From: Lachnospiraceae bacterium
Lineage (GTDB): Bacteria > Bacillota_A > Clostridia > Lachnospirales > Lachnospiraceae
NCBI GenBank assembly: GCA_017626435.1
Contig: JAGAIR010000002.1
Location: 431,518 to 495,517, forward strand
Length of the DNA stretch: 64,000 bases
Direction: 5' to 3'
The notes below the pieces were generated by a model. That model saw nothing but the letters and a program-made list of their open reading frames with translations, was not told the origin of the DNA and searched no databases. The first letter of the stretch is position 1. Every line of letters begins with the position of its first letter. Positions 9,221 through 18,778 of this stretch are shown here, one piece after another. A program made the position numbers and the translations under genes.

Positions 9221-12200
9221 TTATTTCACTTTGATTTTTTTCACACTGCTCCAGGAAGAATAGATCTTCCCGTCCCCTGTTTTTGTCCAGGCACGCACAC
9301 GGACATAACATATTTTTTTGCTCTTCAGTCCGCTGATGGTCTTACTGGTGGTATCCGGCTTCTTTATGGTGAGCACCTTCGCTTTTTTCATGTCCTTCCG
9401 GCTGCTGTATGATACCTGGTAGCCGGAAGCATTGGCTGTCTTCTTCCACTGCAGGCTTACCGTCTTCTTTTTCCTGGAAACTGCCTTCTTCCAGGAAGGC
9501 TTTTTCAGCTCCACGGATGGTTTCCCGGAAACAGACGGCTGCTGTGGTGCCGGACTTGGAGCCGCAGGGGCATCTGTGGTCCCCGGTGCCGGCGTTCCCG
9601 GGGTATCCGTACCTCCCGGTGCCGGATTCCCGGTCTCTCCCGGTGCCGGACTCTCCGTTTCCCCCGGTGCCGGGCTTTCACTCTCTCCCGGTGCCGGTGA
9701 TGCCTCTGTCATCTCCAGGTTCCTACGGTATCCCGCCATCTCTGCGTTCAGTTCCACCAGATAAGAGATGTCCTCCCTGGAAATGGTTGTTCCATACATG
9801 TCAAAATAACTGTTGAGATCCTGATAGGCATAATAAAAATCGATCCAGGTATCCGTCGTATAATCTTCCTCCCTGAGCTTTCCTGCATCTTCCGCAGCTG
9901 CCACCAGCAGCACACCTGCGGCATCCACGATATCCTGTTCTGCCTGCAGCACCACATTGATCTTGTCAAATATAGTCTCCGCATCCGCATCTGCCCTTGC
10001 TGAAGCATCGGTATACGCCAGGTCAAAGGCATCCCATGCCTCCTCCGGGTAATCTGCACTCTCCATCATGGCGCAGGCATCCCTGATCTCATCAAACCGC
10101 TCCATGATCACGCTGGAGGAATACAGCTTATTTCCATAATTATAGGTGGTCACATCCCCCAGCAGATCATAGGTATCTCCTTCACAGCAGATCATAAGGT
10201 CATCCGGTGTGCCGGCAAAAATGCTGTCCACAGTCCGGTAGTTGATCACCACATCTGCCCGGCGGATATTTTCCATCGTATAACCCTCGTTTAACAGGGC
10301 AGCCTGTTTCAGACTGGCACATTCCTGGAATGCGGACTTCTCTATCCTTGTCACAGATGCCGGAACGATCACCCGGGTCAGCTTTGCTTTGAAAAAGGCA
10401 TTCTCACCCAGGGTTTCTACCCCGTCAGGGATTGCAAAGAGAGTGTTCCCTGACAGATCCGCTTCCGAAAAGCAGGAGGCCGGTATCTGGGTAAACTTCA
10501 CCTTCTGCGGAAATTCCAGGGCATTGATGCCCGCCTTCTGAAACGCAGAAGCACCGATACTGTTCACTGAGGCAGGGAGCACCAGCACCGATTCCAGGGT
10601 CAGCTGCCGGAATGCAGAAGCACCGATACTCTCCAATGTCTCCGGCAGGGTAAGTGTACCGATATGGCTGCTCTGGAATGCCTCATCCCCTATGCTCTCC
10701 ACTCCTTCCGGAACCTCCATGGACTCAATGGAACAGTTGCTAAAAGCGGCTTTCCCGATCTTAACAATACCATCCGGAAACGCAATGGTCTTCAGGCTGC
10801 CATGACCAGAAAACATATAGTCACCGATTCTTGTCTCCTTTACCTGGGGATCCCATGCTACACTCTCAATTTCTCCACGGAAAAGTCCCCACGGCTGTTC
10901 CTCCCTGCTCTGGAAATTCTTTTCGCCATCCTGCTCCTCTTCGGCCGCCGCCATATGATCTGTGGTCTCTTTAATGGTCAGTTTTTTATTGATGGAATCA
11001 TATGTATATGCCTGTTCCTCCAGGATGCCATCTACACGACACTGTACAACATTGCTCCAGGTATGAAAATAAGAGGCACTCTCTGTAACATATCCACGGA
11101 TATAGTAGATCCCTACTTTCTCCGGTACCTTTTCCGGGTTCTGGGCATCATACAATTGCCTGCCAAATGCATCCGTATAATAGAAATACCGGATCGTCTT
11201 CTGGTCAGAGGTGTTCTTCACTATCTCTGGCTGAAAACTGCTTCCCCCCCGGATCGCTTCCTGGGTCAGACTATTTGGGGAAAGCGCAATCTCCAGCCGG
11301 GCAGACTTCCGGCTCTTATCAGCCTCCGTCAGGACCCTGATCTTCTGCATTTCTGCCGGTTTTTCTGCATCACCTGCATAAGCAGAGTTAGAAGAAAGCT
11401 GCTGTCGCACCTTCGCCTGAAGTTCCTCTGTAGAAACATAAATATCGGGATAAGCACCAGATGTTAAAGAATTTTGGTTCATTGGCACAGAAGAACCATA
11501 GATCAGTATCTGTTGCAGGCTGCTGCACCCCTGGAAGGTCCAGTCCAGTGTTTTCATATTGTCCGCCAGAAAGGAAATCTGCTCCAGATTTTGGATGCCG
11601 CTAAACGCTCCTTCCCCAATGGAAGTCACCCCGGCTGGCAAGACAAAAGACGTAAAGGCACATTGCTGAAATGCCCCTTTCCCTATGGTTGTAATCTTAC
11701 TATCCTCTGGAAATACAAACTCCTCCAACGCAGTACAAAAGTAAAACGTATTAGACGGAAGAGAGGTCAGCTTGCTCCCTGCTGCGATTTCTGCCTTCTT
11801 TAATAACTTGCAGCTGCTAAAAACACTTTCCTGAAGCGTTGTGATATTTGGGGGAATGGTTATCTCTGTAAAATTATTATCACCAAAACAGCCTACTTTT
11901 ATCGTGGTTAGTTTTGCAGAATCAATCCCATTTGGCAGCTTTGTTAATCGGCAACCATAAAATGCATTATTCCCTAACGTCCTGGTATTGGCCGGAAGTG
12001 TCACTTCTTTTAATGCGGTCCCTCTAAAACAATCGTCTCCAAACTCTGTAATAGAAGTGTTATCCTCCAGCCCCGGTGCACTACTCAGATTAGAAGCATT
12101 CTGAAATGCACCAGCCGGCAAGGTAGTACCAATATATCCAGACAGATCAGGAGTCTGTGTCATACTTGTACAGTATGCAAAGCAGTATCCTCCCATAGAC

Positions 12201-12853
12201 TTTAACTTTGGCACGGTAACCTGGGTTAGTTTTTCACACCGCCCAAAACAGTATGCTGGTAATGCAGTCACCTCCGGCAAGGCAATTTCCAACAATGTAC
12301 TTCTGAAGAAGCAATAATCCTCCAGTGTCGTAATCTTATCCGTCCCGGTAACACGCATACCAGTTTGGGAACCACACTGGTAAAATGCATATCTTCCAAT
12401 GGCCGTCAGGGAAGTGGCGGCAGAAAGATCTACCTCCTCCACATTGGGATAGCAATAGAAGGAATAAGCTCCTATCGACTGAACCGTTCCCTCAAGGATG
12501 ATCTTCCGGATCCCCTGGCCTGCTCCGGTTTCTGTACAAAACCAGGGTGCCTCCTTGTAGCTGTCCTGTGAATACCCCGGTAAAACAGAGGAGCCGCTGA
12601 TACTCTTTAACCCCTTTATGGTCAATACACCGTCTGCTGCTGTAAATTTCCAGGAAAAGCTTCCCTGGGTTCCATTTAAAAACTTCGTCTCTGCTACATC
12701 TTTCAGCTCAGAATCCTTTTTCAGACTGACCGATCTTTCCGCTCTCCCTGTCTGCCCTGACGGCCTCTGCGCCGCCCTGGCAAAGCTTCCTCCTGGCAGA
12801 TTGCCCAATACCAGAGCCGCTGCCAGCAGGATACTTATCTTTTTCTTCCACAT
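9221..12853 (-). CDS. Secreted BspA-type LRR surface protein (1210 aa)
   Basis: Signal peptide WKKKISILLAAALVLGNL. The mature part holds two LRR_5 blocks separated by a beta-rich segment (about 525-640), each repeat of the form AFxxC-xxLxxVxLPxxVxxIG. The C-terminal third has helical FIVAR-like modules (YTTDTW), a PGESESPAPGETE spacer and the shared lysine-rich Fn3-like domain ending KKIKVK. The architecture and the inter-LRR segment closely parallel the 1466-residue neighbour, so the two are tandem duplicates. ATG at 12853 with AAGGGGTG upstream. It is first in the LRR-LRR-GH5 operon; read-through from the 17.4 kb gene past a weak terminator is possible. Adhesion is the likely role, without direct proof. 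Confidence 0.85.
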   Translation of the reverse strand: MWKKKISILLAAALVLGNLPGGSFARAAQRPSGQTGRAERSVSLKKDSELKDVAETKFLNGTQGSFSWKFTAADGVLTIKGLKSISGSSVLPGYSQDSYKEAPWFCTETGAGQGIRKIILEGTVQSIGAYSFYCYPNVEEVDLSAATSLTAIGRYAFYQCGSQTGMRVTGTDKITTLEDYCFFRSTLLEIALPEVTALPAYCFGRCEKLTQVTVPKLKSMGGYCFAYCTSMTQTPDLSGYIGTTLPAGAFQNASNLSSAPGLEDNTSITEFGDDCFRGTALKEVTLPANTRTLGNNAFYGCRLTKLPNGIDSAKLTTIKVGCFGDNNFTEITIPPNITTLQESVFSSCKLLKKAEIAAGSKLTSLPSNTFYFCTALEEFVFPEDSKITTIGKGAFQQCAFTSFVLPAGVTSIGEGAFSGIQNLEQISFLADNMKTLDWTFQGCSSLQQILIYGSSVPMNQNSLTSGAYPDIYVSTEELQAKVRQQLSSNSAYAGDAEKPAEMQKIRVLTEADKSRKSARLEIALSPNSLTQEAIRGGSSFQPEIVKNTSDQKTIRYFYYTDAFGRQLYDAQNPEKVPEKVGIYYIRGYVTESASYFHTWSNVVQCRVDGILEEQAYTYDSINKKLTIKETTDHMAAAEEEQDGEKNFQSREEQPWGLFRGEIESVAWDPQVKETRIGDYMFSGHGSLKTIAFPDGIVKIGKAAFSNCSIESMEVPEGVESIGDEAFQSSHIGTLTLPETLESIGASAFRQLTLESVLVLPASVNSIGASAFQKAGINALEFPQKVKFTQIPASCFSEADLSGNTLFAIPDGVETLGENAFFKAKLTRVIVPASVTRIEKSAFQECASLKQAALLNEGYTMENIRRADVVINYRTVDSIFAGTPDDLMICCEGDTYDLLGDVTTYNYGNKLYSSSVIMERFDEIRDACAMMESADYPEEAWDAFDLAYTDASARADADAETIFDKINVVLQAEQDIVDAAGVLLVAAAEDAGKLREEDYTTDTWIDFYYAYQDLNSYFDMYGTTISREDISYLVELNAEMAGYRRNLEMTEASPAPGESESPAPGETESPAPGETGNPAPGGTDTPGTPAPGTTDAPAAPSPAPQQPSVSGKPSVELKKPSWKKAVSRKKKTVSLQWKKTANASGYQVSYSSRKDMKKAKVLTIKKPDTTSKTISGLKSKKICYVRVRAWTKTGDGKIYSSWSSVKKIKVK

Positions 12854-12880
12854 AAATACACCCCTTCTTTCTATGAGCCG

Positions 12881-12937
12881 GTCTTTTATAACATAAAACC
12901 CCCGAATACTTTCCTATTGTCCCAGGGGTTTTATGTT
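12881..12937 (-). terminator. Terminator or attenuator between the two large LRR genes
   Basis: AACATAAAACCCC (12890-12902) is complementary to GGGGTTTTATGTT (12925-12937), a 13-base stem. On the minus strand it is followed only by a mixed T/A tail (ATAAAAG), so termination may be partial. Confidence 0.5.
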
Positions 12938-12972
12938 TTCATTTCTTGTTGATCGTGCTTAACACAGGCTGC

Positions 12973-15900
12973 TTATTTTATTTTTGCCTTCTTTACCACA
13001 CTCCACTTGCCATATGACTTCTTACCGGAAACTTCTGCATAGGCACGTACCTTCACGTAATATACTTTTCCTTTCTTCAGCTTTTTGATCGTAGCGGAAG
13101 CAGTATCTTTCCTGACCGTAACCTTTTTCGCTCCCTTGAAGTTCTTTTTCACGCTGTAAGTGATCTGATAACCTTTTGCACCTGTTACCTTTTTCCATTT
13201 CACTGTCACAGCCTTTTTCTTTGCTTTGACCTTGATGCCTGTCACTTTATTGAGAGAAACCGGTGCTTCCGGACTCACCGTTGGCTGCTGTCCCGGTGTG
13301 ACTGTTGCTCCAGGCGCCGGTGAATTTGTTGTTCCCGGTGCCGGCTTATCTGTCTCTCCCGGTGCCGGCTTGTCTGTTTCTCCCGGTGCCGGCTTGTCTG
13401 TTTCTCCCGGTACCGGCTTGTCTGTTTCTCCCGGTACCGGCTTATCTGTCTCTCCCGGTGCCGGCTTGTCTGTCTCTCCTGGTGCCGGCTTGTCTGTCTC
13501 TCCCGGTGCCGGACTTTCGGTCCCGGTTCCCTGTTCCTGTAACGCTCCCCTGGCAGAGACTGCTGCCTTCAACAGTCCTTCAAACACACTGACCTGACTT
13601 GCTGTGGCTCCTGCTGCGCTCTCGCTCATAAAGGCTGCCACCGCTGCCTGGGCATCTGTCAATGACTTCCAGCTTTCAGCAGTATATTTTGTCTCATCAA
13701 GTCCTTCTGCCAATGCAGCAACCGTCTGCGCTGCACCTTCTGCCAGTCCGCCCTGTCCGAAGTAAGCATCATCCAGGAAGGCCCCTGTTGTATCGATCGT
13801 ATCTGCCTGTTCAAACACAGACGCAGTACTGTCTTCTGCTGTTATTCCAGCAACGGTATCCTCTGCCATTACAACACTTTCTTCCTGGAAGCTCTTCCAT
13901 GCTTCCTGATCATAAAGAGATGCATCCAGGCCCTTGTAAACTGCTGCATTTTCTGTGAACGCTGCCTTCTTTTCCGCTACTACATCCTTATAATCCACTG
14001 CATTGGTATATCCGTATTTTACCAGCAGGTCATAAGTGTCTCCTGTGGCATAGATCTTCAAGGTATCCGGACAACCTGTAGCAAAGCTCTGGTCTACAAT
14101 TCCAACACTATATACGGCAGCTGAACTTCCCGTTTCTAAATAATCTGGTTTTTTCAGTGTAATCTTTTCCAGACGGGAACACCCCGACAAATCATTACTA
14201 CCAATCTGTTGAAACATTGTAACACCATCCAGACAGCAATCATCATCCTCCCAGACAACCTCTGTAATTCCAGATCCAGCGAAAGCACTTCCAGAAGGAG
14301 ATGCATTACCAGGAAGATTTATAATAAATTCGTCCGTTTCTGTTCCTGCATTGGCAAATGCCTCAGATCCAATACTCATGGAACCAGCCACCTGTTCTGT
14401 TGGGTAATACATAGGAATACTTTTCAGATAGGTACAATTCTTAAACACACCAGCCCCAATAGAATTTAATGGTGTCTGGGACATATCCACTTTTTTCAGT
14501 GCAGTACAATCCTGGAAACAGTAATCCTTGATACTCACGTAACTAGTTGCGGAGCTTTTTTTAGGCAACACAATTTCCTCTAAAGCAATACACCCACTAA
14601 AAGCAGATTTACCAATCTCACTCAGGCTGCTTACTCCTTCCGCATCGACAAGAAAGCCGACTTGAGATAATGAGGTACAATTCGCAAATGCATTATCACC
14701 AATCTTCTTGATCGTAGATGGAAGGGTGATACTCTCTATAGGCATAGAAGCAAATACATTACTTCCTATGGTCTCCAACATAGAATTTTCTCCAATGGCC
14801 ACTCCTGTGACACCACTTCCTTCAAATGCAGAATCACCAATACTTTTCACAGAATCCGGCATTGCAATACTTCCCACCAGAGAGGTACATCCCTTAAAAC
14901 ACTGATACGGAATCATAGTCGATTCCTCATACAGTGTTACTTCCGTTAGAGAAGTACAACCAGCAAAAAGCCCCTGATAATTCCCCACCATAGGAACATT
15001 AAATGCTTTTTTAAGTCCCTTATAATTTTCAAAAATTGGTGATTTCGTATACATTACTCCATCAGACCACCGTACCTCTTTTACCTTAGAAACACAGTTG
15101 GAAAATCTCGTCTCCCAAGGTCTTGTACTGATATCTGCCTTGATCGTCAATACACCGGCTGTACTGTCAAAATTATATTCCTCACCGTCATAGACACCAT
15201 TGACCATACAGCTTACCATATTACTGGTACAGCCATAATATCCGGCAGATTCCGCCATATGACCCTGGATATAATAAGTACCGGCTACAGTAGGAACAGC
15301 AGTAGGATTTTCACTGTCTACCAGTTCATAAGTGCTGCCTGACTTCTGGTAGTAATAATAAGTAATCTCCCCATCTCCTATTTTCTCTGTTATAGTAGGT
15401 ACAAAGCTTTCACCGCTATTGATTTCATCGGATTCCAATGCGATAGACAGGCAGCTCACCTTTTTCGTACTTCCCTCCGAAATCACTCGGATCTTCTGCT
15501 CTGCCTCTGCCTTATCTGCATCACCGGAATAAGCAGCCAGAGAAGATAATGTTGTACGGACCGCTACCTGGATATCTGCAGTCTTTACATGAATGTTGGC
15601 TGTCACATTGGTAAAAGCACTTGCAGCGGCAATCGTTACATCGTCACCTGGAATCACTACATTCTTTAATGCCGTATCACCATTAAAGGCATTGGATGCA
15701 ATATTTGTGATCTTCTCTGATAAAACAATATTTTCAAGAGAAGTACAGGAGGCAAAGGTACGCATTGGCACTGTTGTAAGTTGTGTATCTTCTATTCCCA
15801 AAACCGCCTTGAGAGAAGAACATCCAGAGAAGACATACGTACCAAGTGTCGTCAACCCCGAAGGCAGTTTAATCTTTTCCAGTTTTGTACAGCTCTGGAA

Positions 15901-17373
15901 TGCACGGTTTCCAATGGTTGTTACTTGTGTTGTAGATAAATCAATACTCTCCAGGCCTGCGGATTCAAAAGCATACTGTCCGATTTCTGTTACAGCATCC
16001 GACATTACAATATTTCCTAAAGAGCCGCAGCTCCGAAAGGCATAATCGCCAATACGCTGTACATCTTTTCCCAGGGTGATGGACTCCATTTTTGTACTTG
16101 CAAAGGCATAATTGCCGATGGCAGTAATCCCATCCTTGATTACCACGCGGGAGAATTCCTTATCATTCCACGGTCTTGTACTATCATAACTAGAACTAAA
16201 ATCCGGAATCTCACAGGAGTCAATCCCCTCTCCTGGTCCAATGGTCAGCACGCCATCCTCGATAACTGCGTCAAACAGCCCGTTTACTGTAAATGGTACA
16301 TATTCACTCATTACAGCAAAGTGTGTCTCATCCTGAAGCATTGCCTTAACATAATAGCTTCCCATTTTCATAGAAGAGACATCTACAGAAGATTTGCCCG
16401 AATCATAGTAAAGCCATTTCACATTGGATGATTCAATCCCTGTGGTGTTAGCAGCAATCTTTGGCTGTGGCGGCAGCTGATCCAGACGTACATCCGAACA
16501 GGTTGCTGTCAGCTCTCCGGTTGCTTCAGATTTCGCATCATACTTATCCAATGTGGACATTGTAATCTGTATATCATTGGCGTCCGCATAGTCCGTACGG
16601 TTTCCTGTGTAAAACCCGGTAATGGCATTGGACATGGCATTCCCTTCAGCAGCCACATAAACCGTCAAATTATTACATCCCTTAAACGGATGATAAGACC
16701 CTCCTCGGTCTGCCCCGTATGCTATACTGGCATCCTCCGCTGTTGTACGTAAAGCAACATCCCGCAGGTTCACACAATTTGCAAATGCCGATTTTGTCAC
16801 TTGTTTTATCCCGGCCGGCAGGCTGATATGCGTCAGGCTGGGACAGTTGGAAAAACCAGCATCCCCAATACTGGTGACAGCATCTCCCAGGTCTATCGAC
16901 TGTAACTCCGGCCAATAACTAAGCGTATTATTTAGTGTCGTTACTCCTTCCAGTTTTACTGATTTACAATTATTTTTGAATTCATTCGGAATTCCGTATT
17001 GGGCTATTATGGAAACATTTTTTATGATCAATGCTTTCACAGGGGAAGCAGTATGATCCCAGTTAAAACCACTATTTATGTTCATCGTTTCCGTACCTTC
17101 TGTACCCTTTACATAAAAGGTGCCGGCATCCACCACTCCTTCAATCGCTTCCGCAAAATACCAATAGCTGACACCTGTTGCAATTTCGCCTGTCTTATCT
17201 GCCTGTTCCAGAACATCATCAATACTCTGAGCAGCCCCCTTTTTCACTGACGAAACTTTTTTCACACTTTGCGCTGATGATGTACTGGCATCCACTGGTG
17301 CCAACGTTATCATCATAGATGCCGCCACGACGGCACTGACAACTTTTTTCCATTTTAATTTCCTCAATTTCAT
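12973..17373 (-). CDS. Secreted BspA-type LRR surface protein (1466 aa)
   Basis: The largest gene in the window. A signal peptide (KKVVSAVVAASMMITLAPVDA) is followed by a long run of LRR_5 repeats in three blocks (about 130-250, 370-600 and 780-1080), for example FSNCPSLTHISLPAGI and FQSCTKLEKIKLPSGL. MBG/Ig-like segments lie between the blocks. Two or three FIVAR-like helical modules follow, then a spacer of seven PGETDKPA/V octads, and a lysine-rich Fn3-like domain ending KKAKIK. No LPXTG, SLH or choline-binding repeat is present. ATG at 17373 with AAAGGAG upstream. The promoter at 17.5 kb carries the same paired GGGAC sites as the neighbouring LytTR operon, so expression is probably switched by that system. 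Confidence 0.88.
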   Translation of the reverse strand: MKLRKLKWKKVVSAVVAASMMITLAPVDASTSSAQSVKKVSSVKKGAAQSIDDVLEQADKTGEIATGVSYWYFAEAIEGVVDAGTFYVKGTEGTETMNINSGFNWDHTASPVKALIIKNVSIIAQYGIPNEFKNNCKSVKLEGVTTLNNTLSYWPELQSIDLGDAVTSIGDAGFSNCPSLTHISLPAGIKQVTKSAFANCVNLRDVALRTTAEDASIAYGADRGGSYHPFKGCNNLTVYVAAEGNAMSNAITGFYTGNRTDYADANDIQITMSTLDKYDAKSEATGELTATCSDVRLDQLPPQPKIAANTTGIESSNVKWLYYDSGKSSVDVSSMKMGSYYVKAMLQDETHFAVMSEYVPFTVNGLFDAVIEDGVLTIGPGEGIDSCEIPDFSSSYDSTRPWNDKEFSRVVIKDGITAIGNYAFASTKMESITLGKDVQRIGDYAFRSCGSLGNIVMSDAVTEIGQYAFESAGLESIDLSTTQVTTIGNRAFQSCTKLEKIKLPSGLTTLGTYVFSGCSSLKAVLGIEDTQLTTVPMRTFASCTSLENIVLSEKITNIASNAFNGDTALKNVVIPGDDVTIAAASAFTNVTANIHVKTADIQVAVRTTLSSLAAYSGDADKAEAEQKIRVISEGSTKKVSCLSIALESDEINSGESFVPTITEKIGDGEITYYYYQKSGSTYELVDSENPTAVPTVAGTYYIQGHMAESAGYYGCTSNMVSCMVNGVYDGEEYNFDSTAGVLTIKADISTRPWETRFSNCVSKVKEVRWSDGVMYTKSPIFENYKGLKKAFNVPMVGNYQGLFAGCTSLTEVTLYEESTMIPYQCFKGCTSLVGSIAMPDSVKSIGDSAFEGSGVTGVAIGENSMLETIGSNVFASMPIESITLPSTIKKIGDNAFANCTSLSQVGFLVDAEGVSSLSEIGKSAFSGCIALEEIVLPKKSSATSYVSIKDYCFQDCTALKKVDMSQTPLNSIGAGVFKNCTYLKSIPMYYPTEQVAGSMSIGSEAFANAGTETDEFIINLPGNASPSGSAFAGSGITEVVWEDDDCCLDGVTMFQQIGSNDLSGCSRLEKITLKKPDYLETGSSAAVYSVGIVDQSFATGCPDTLKIYATGDTYDLLVKYGYTNAVDYKDVVAEKKAAFTENAAVYKGLDASLYDQEAWKSFQEESVVMAEDTVAGITAEDSTASVFEQADTIDTTGAFLDDAYFGQGGLAEGAAQTVAALAEGLDETKYTAESWKSLTDAQAAVAAFMSESAAGATASQVSVFEGLLKAAVSARGALQEQGTGTESPAPGETDKPAPGETDKPAPGETDKPVPGETDKPVPGETDKPAPGETDKPAPGETDKPAPGTTNSPAPGATVTPGQQPTVSPEAPVSLNKVTGIKVKAKKKAVTVKWKKVTGAKGYQITYSVKKNFKGAKKVTVRKDTASATIKKLKKGKVYYVKVRAYAEVSGKKSYGKWSVVKKAKIK
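13321..13520. repeat. 24-bp tandem repeat coding the PGETDKPA spacer
   Basis: Seven near-identical 24-bp units (plus-strand core TCTCCCGGTGCCGGCTTGTC) followed by two degenerate ones. Each encodes one octapeptide of the spacer. The same core recurs in shorter form near 9600-9690 and 7620-7730 in the two paralogues. Confidence 0.9.
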
Positions 17374-17480
17374 TCTCCTTTCCTATTCGGAACATCTTCC
17401 CGCGATGTCCTCTTACCCCATTTTTTAATTTTTCTTTTGTTTTTTAATGTTTTATCCTCCTCTTCTTCCAATGTATTTTT

Positions 17481-17545
17481 ATCATACTATTTTCTCTTCC
17501 TATTGTGGCATCCAAGGGACATACACTCCGATATAGGGACGAAAA
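17481..17545 (-). promoter_or_regulatory. Probable LytTR-activated promoter of the 1466-aa LRR gene
   Basis: The -10 box TATGAT (plus-strand 17481-17486) has no recognisable -35. Two direct GGGAC repeats lie upstream at 17516-17520 and 17536-17540, 20 bp apart, the proximal one beginning 30 bases above the end of the -10. Identical geometry is present at 19901-19960. Placement next to the missing -35 fits an activator that binds direct repeats. Confidence 0.6.
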
Positions 17546-17551
17546 AGACAT

Positions 17552-18724
17552 TTATACGATAGATTTCCCATAGAGGACTACCCGGCAGCAAAAAACATTT
17601 TCCCTGACATAAAACTCTGCATTTCCGTGATATTTTCCAGCAATCTCACGGATAATTCCTGTACCATATCCATGAGAGGATTTTTCTTTTTTCGTTGTGG
17701 ATAAAGAGGGATTTCTCTTTTTTCCCTGTCCTGCCATTGTATTTTCCACCCGGAAAATATATATCTGCTCTCTTTTTGTTATCTCCAGAAACAGAATTCG
17801 TCCTTTATCCTGCGAAATTTGGAGACATCCTTCAATGGCATTGTCCAGCATATTGGTCAAAAGACTGCTTAAATCATAGTCATCAATTCCATAAAAATCT
17901 TCTGGCAGCATACTGATTATTTTGATATGATGCCTGGCAGCACGGCTAAAGCATCCATTTATCGCTGCGTTTGCCACTATATTTCGAGTATTTACAAAGC
18001 TGCTCACCTCTTCCAGAATTTCTTTTTTTTCTCTGATCAATTTCATTGCCAGAGAAATCTCTTCCTTTTTAATCAGACAATATAATTTATGAAACATCTC
18101 CCCAATCTCCTGTTTCACCCGAATGATCTCTCTGTCGCTGCTTTGTACCTTCTTTTGATACTTTCTGCAAAATTCTATTTCCTGAAACAATAATTCATTT
18201 TCTTTTTGAAGCAAGATAAGACGATTTTGATTGCAAATCAGAAACCACACAAAAAAATTTGCTATGACGAGATAAAAGAAGCTCAATAAGAAAAGGCTGC
18301 CTGCCTGCTCCATCTCTTTGGCCGTCAGCCTCATTTTTACAAAGATACAGATAAAAGCCCCTGTCACGGACAACACACTTCCCATGAGCAGAAGCTCTCT
18401 TTTTTTCATTTTGTTTTTTCCATCCAGGAATATTCCCTTAAATACTACAGATAGATATAGAAACAAAAATGGTACTATCAAATCGATCAGAACCATCTTC
18501 AATCCAGACTTTCCTTCCCCAACCCGAATACATACCAGCTCCATCAGTAACATCCTGACCGGAAACAGGCAGCACAGCAGAAACAGAAATTCAAATAATA
18601 TCATAAAGATCCGAAAAATAGTACTTCTATTTCTTCCCTTTTTCACTATGCTGTACTGCATATAGCCACACATCAGCAAAGAAATGATGGCAGATATCCC
18701 ATCAAAAAAATTCCATTTTCCCAT
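17552..18724 (-). CDS. GHKL-type sensor kinase lacking the phosphoacceptor histidine
   Basis: An AgrC-like membrane sensor of 390 residues: about six N-terminal membrane segments (residues 8-165), a linker helix, and a C-terminal HATPase_c_5 domain with an intact N-box (LLTNMLDNAIEGC, near 288-300) and G-box (SHGYGTGIIREIAGKYHG, near 350-367). At the position where relatives have R-H-D-F-K-N-H-L this protein reads RVKQEIGEMF, so the histidine is glutamine (about residue 205). The preceding small gene supplies an intact H-box but no ATPase. The start is the ATG at 18724, spaced correctly from AGGTGG; a GTG at 18736 has no ribosome site. It is the last gene of the operon with the LytTR regulator. 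Confidence 0.85.
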   Translation of the reverse strand: MGKWNFFDGISAIISLLMCGYMQYSIVKKGRNRSTIFRIFMILFEFLFLLCCLFPVRMLLMELVCIRVGEGKSGLKMVLIDLIVPFLFLYLSVVFKGIFLDGKNKMKKRELLLMGSVLSVTGAFICIFVKMRLTAKEMEQAGSLFLLSFFYLVIANFFVWFLICNQNRLILLQKENELLFQEIEFCRKYQKKVQSSDREIIRVKQEIGEMFHKLYCLIKKEEISLAMKLIREKKEILEEVSSFVNTRNIVANAAINGCFSRAARHHIKIISMLPEDFYGIDDYDLSSLLTNMLDNAIEGCLQISQDKGRILFLEITKREQIYIFRVENTMAGQGKKRNPSLSTTKKEKSSHGYGTGIIREIAGKYHGNAEFYVRENVFCCRVVLYGKSIV

Positions 18725-18778
18725 CAATGGTTCCACCTACATTTAATTATTCATTTTTCCGATATCCCAGGATATTTA

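Noticed and set aside
10664..11467. Plus-strand open frame of 267 codons across the 1210-aa LRR gene
   Set aside because: Antisense shadow; the minus strand shows consistent LRR periodicity.
13321..13520. Regular short repeats considered as a CRISPR array
   Set aside because: Units are directly adjacent with no unique spacers and lie in frame inside a coding region.
13226..13597. Open plus-strand frame full of SVSPGAG repeats
   Set aside because: It is the complement of the 24-bp repeat in the LRR gene; the repeat length keeps other frames open. No ribosome site.
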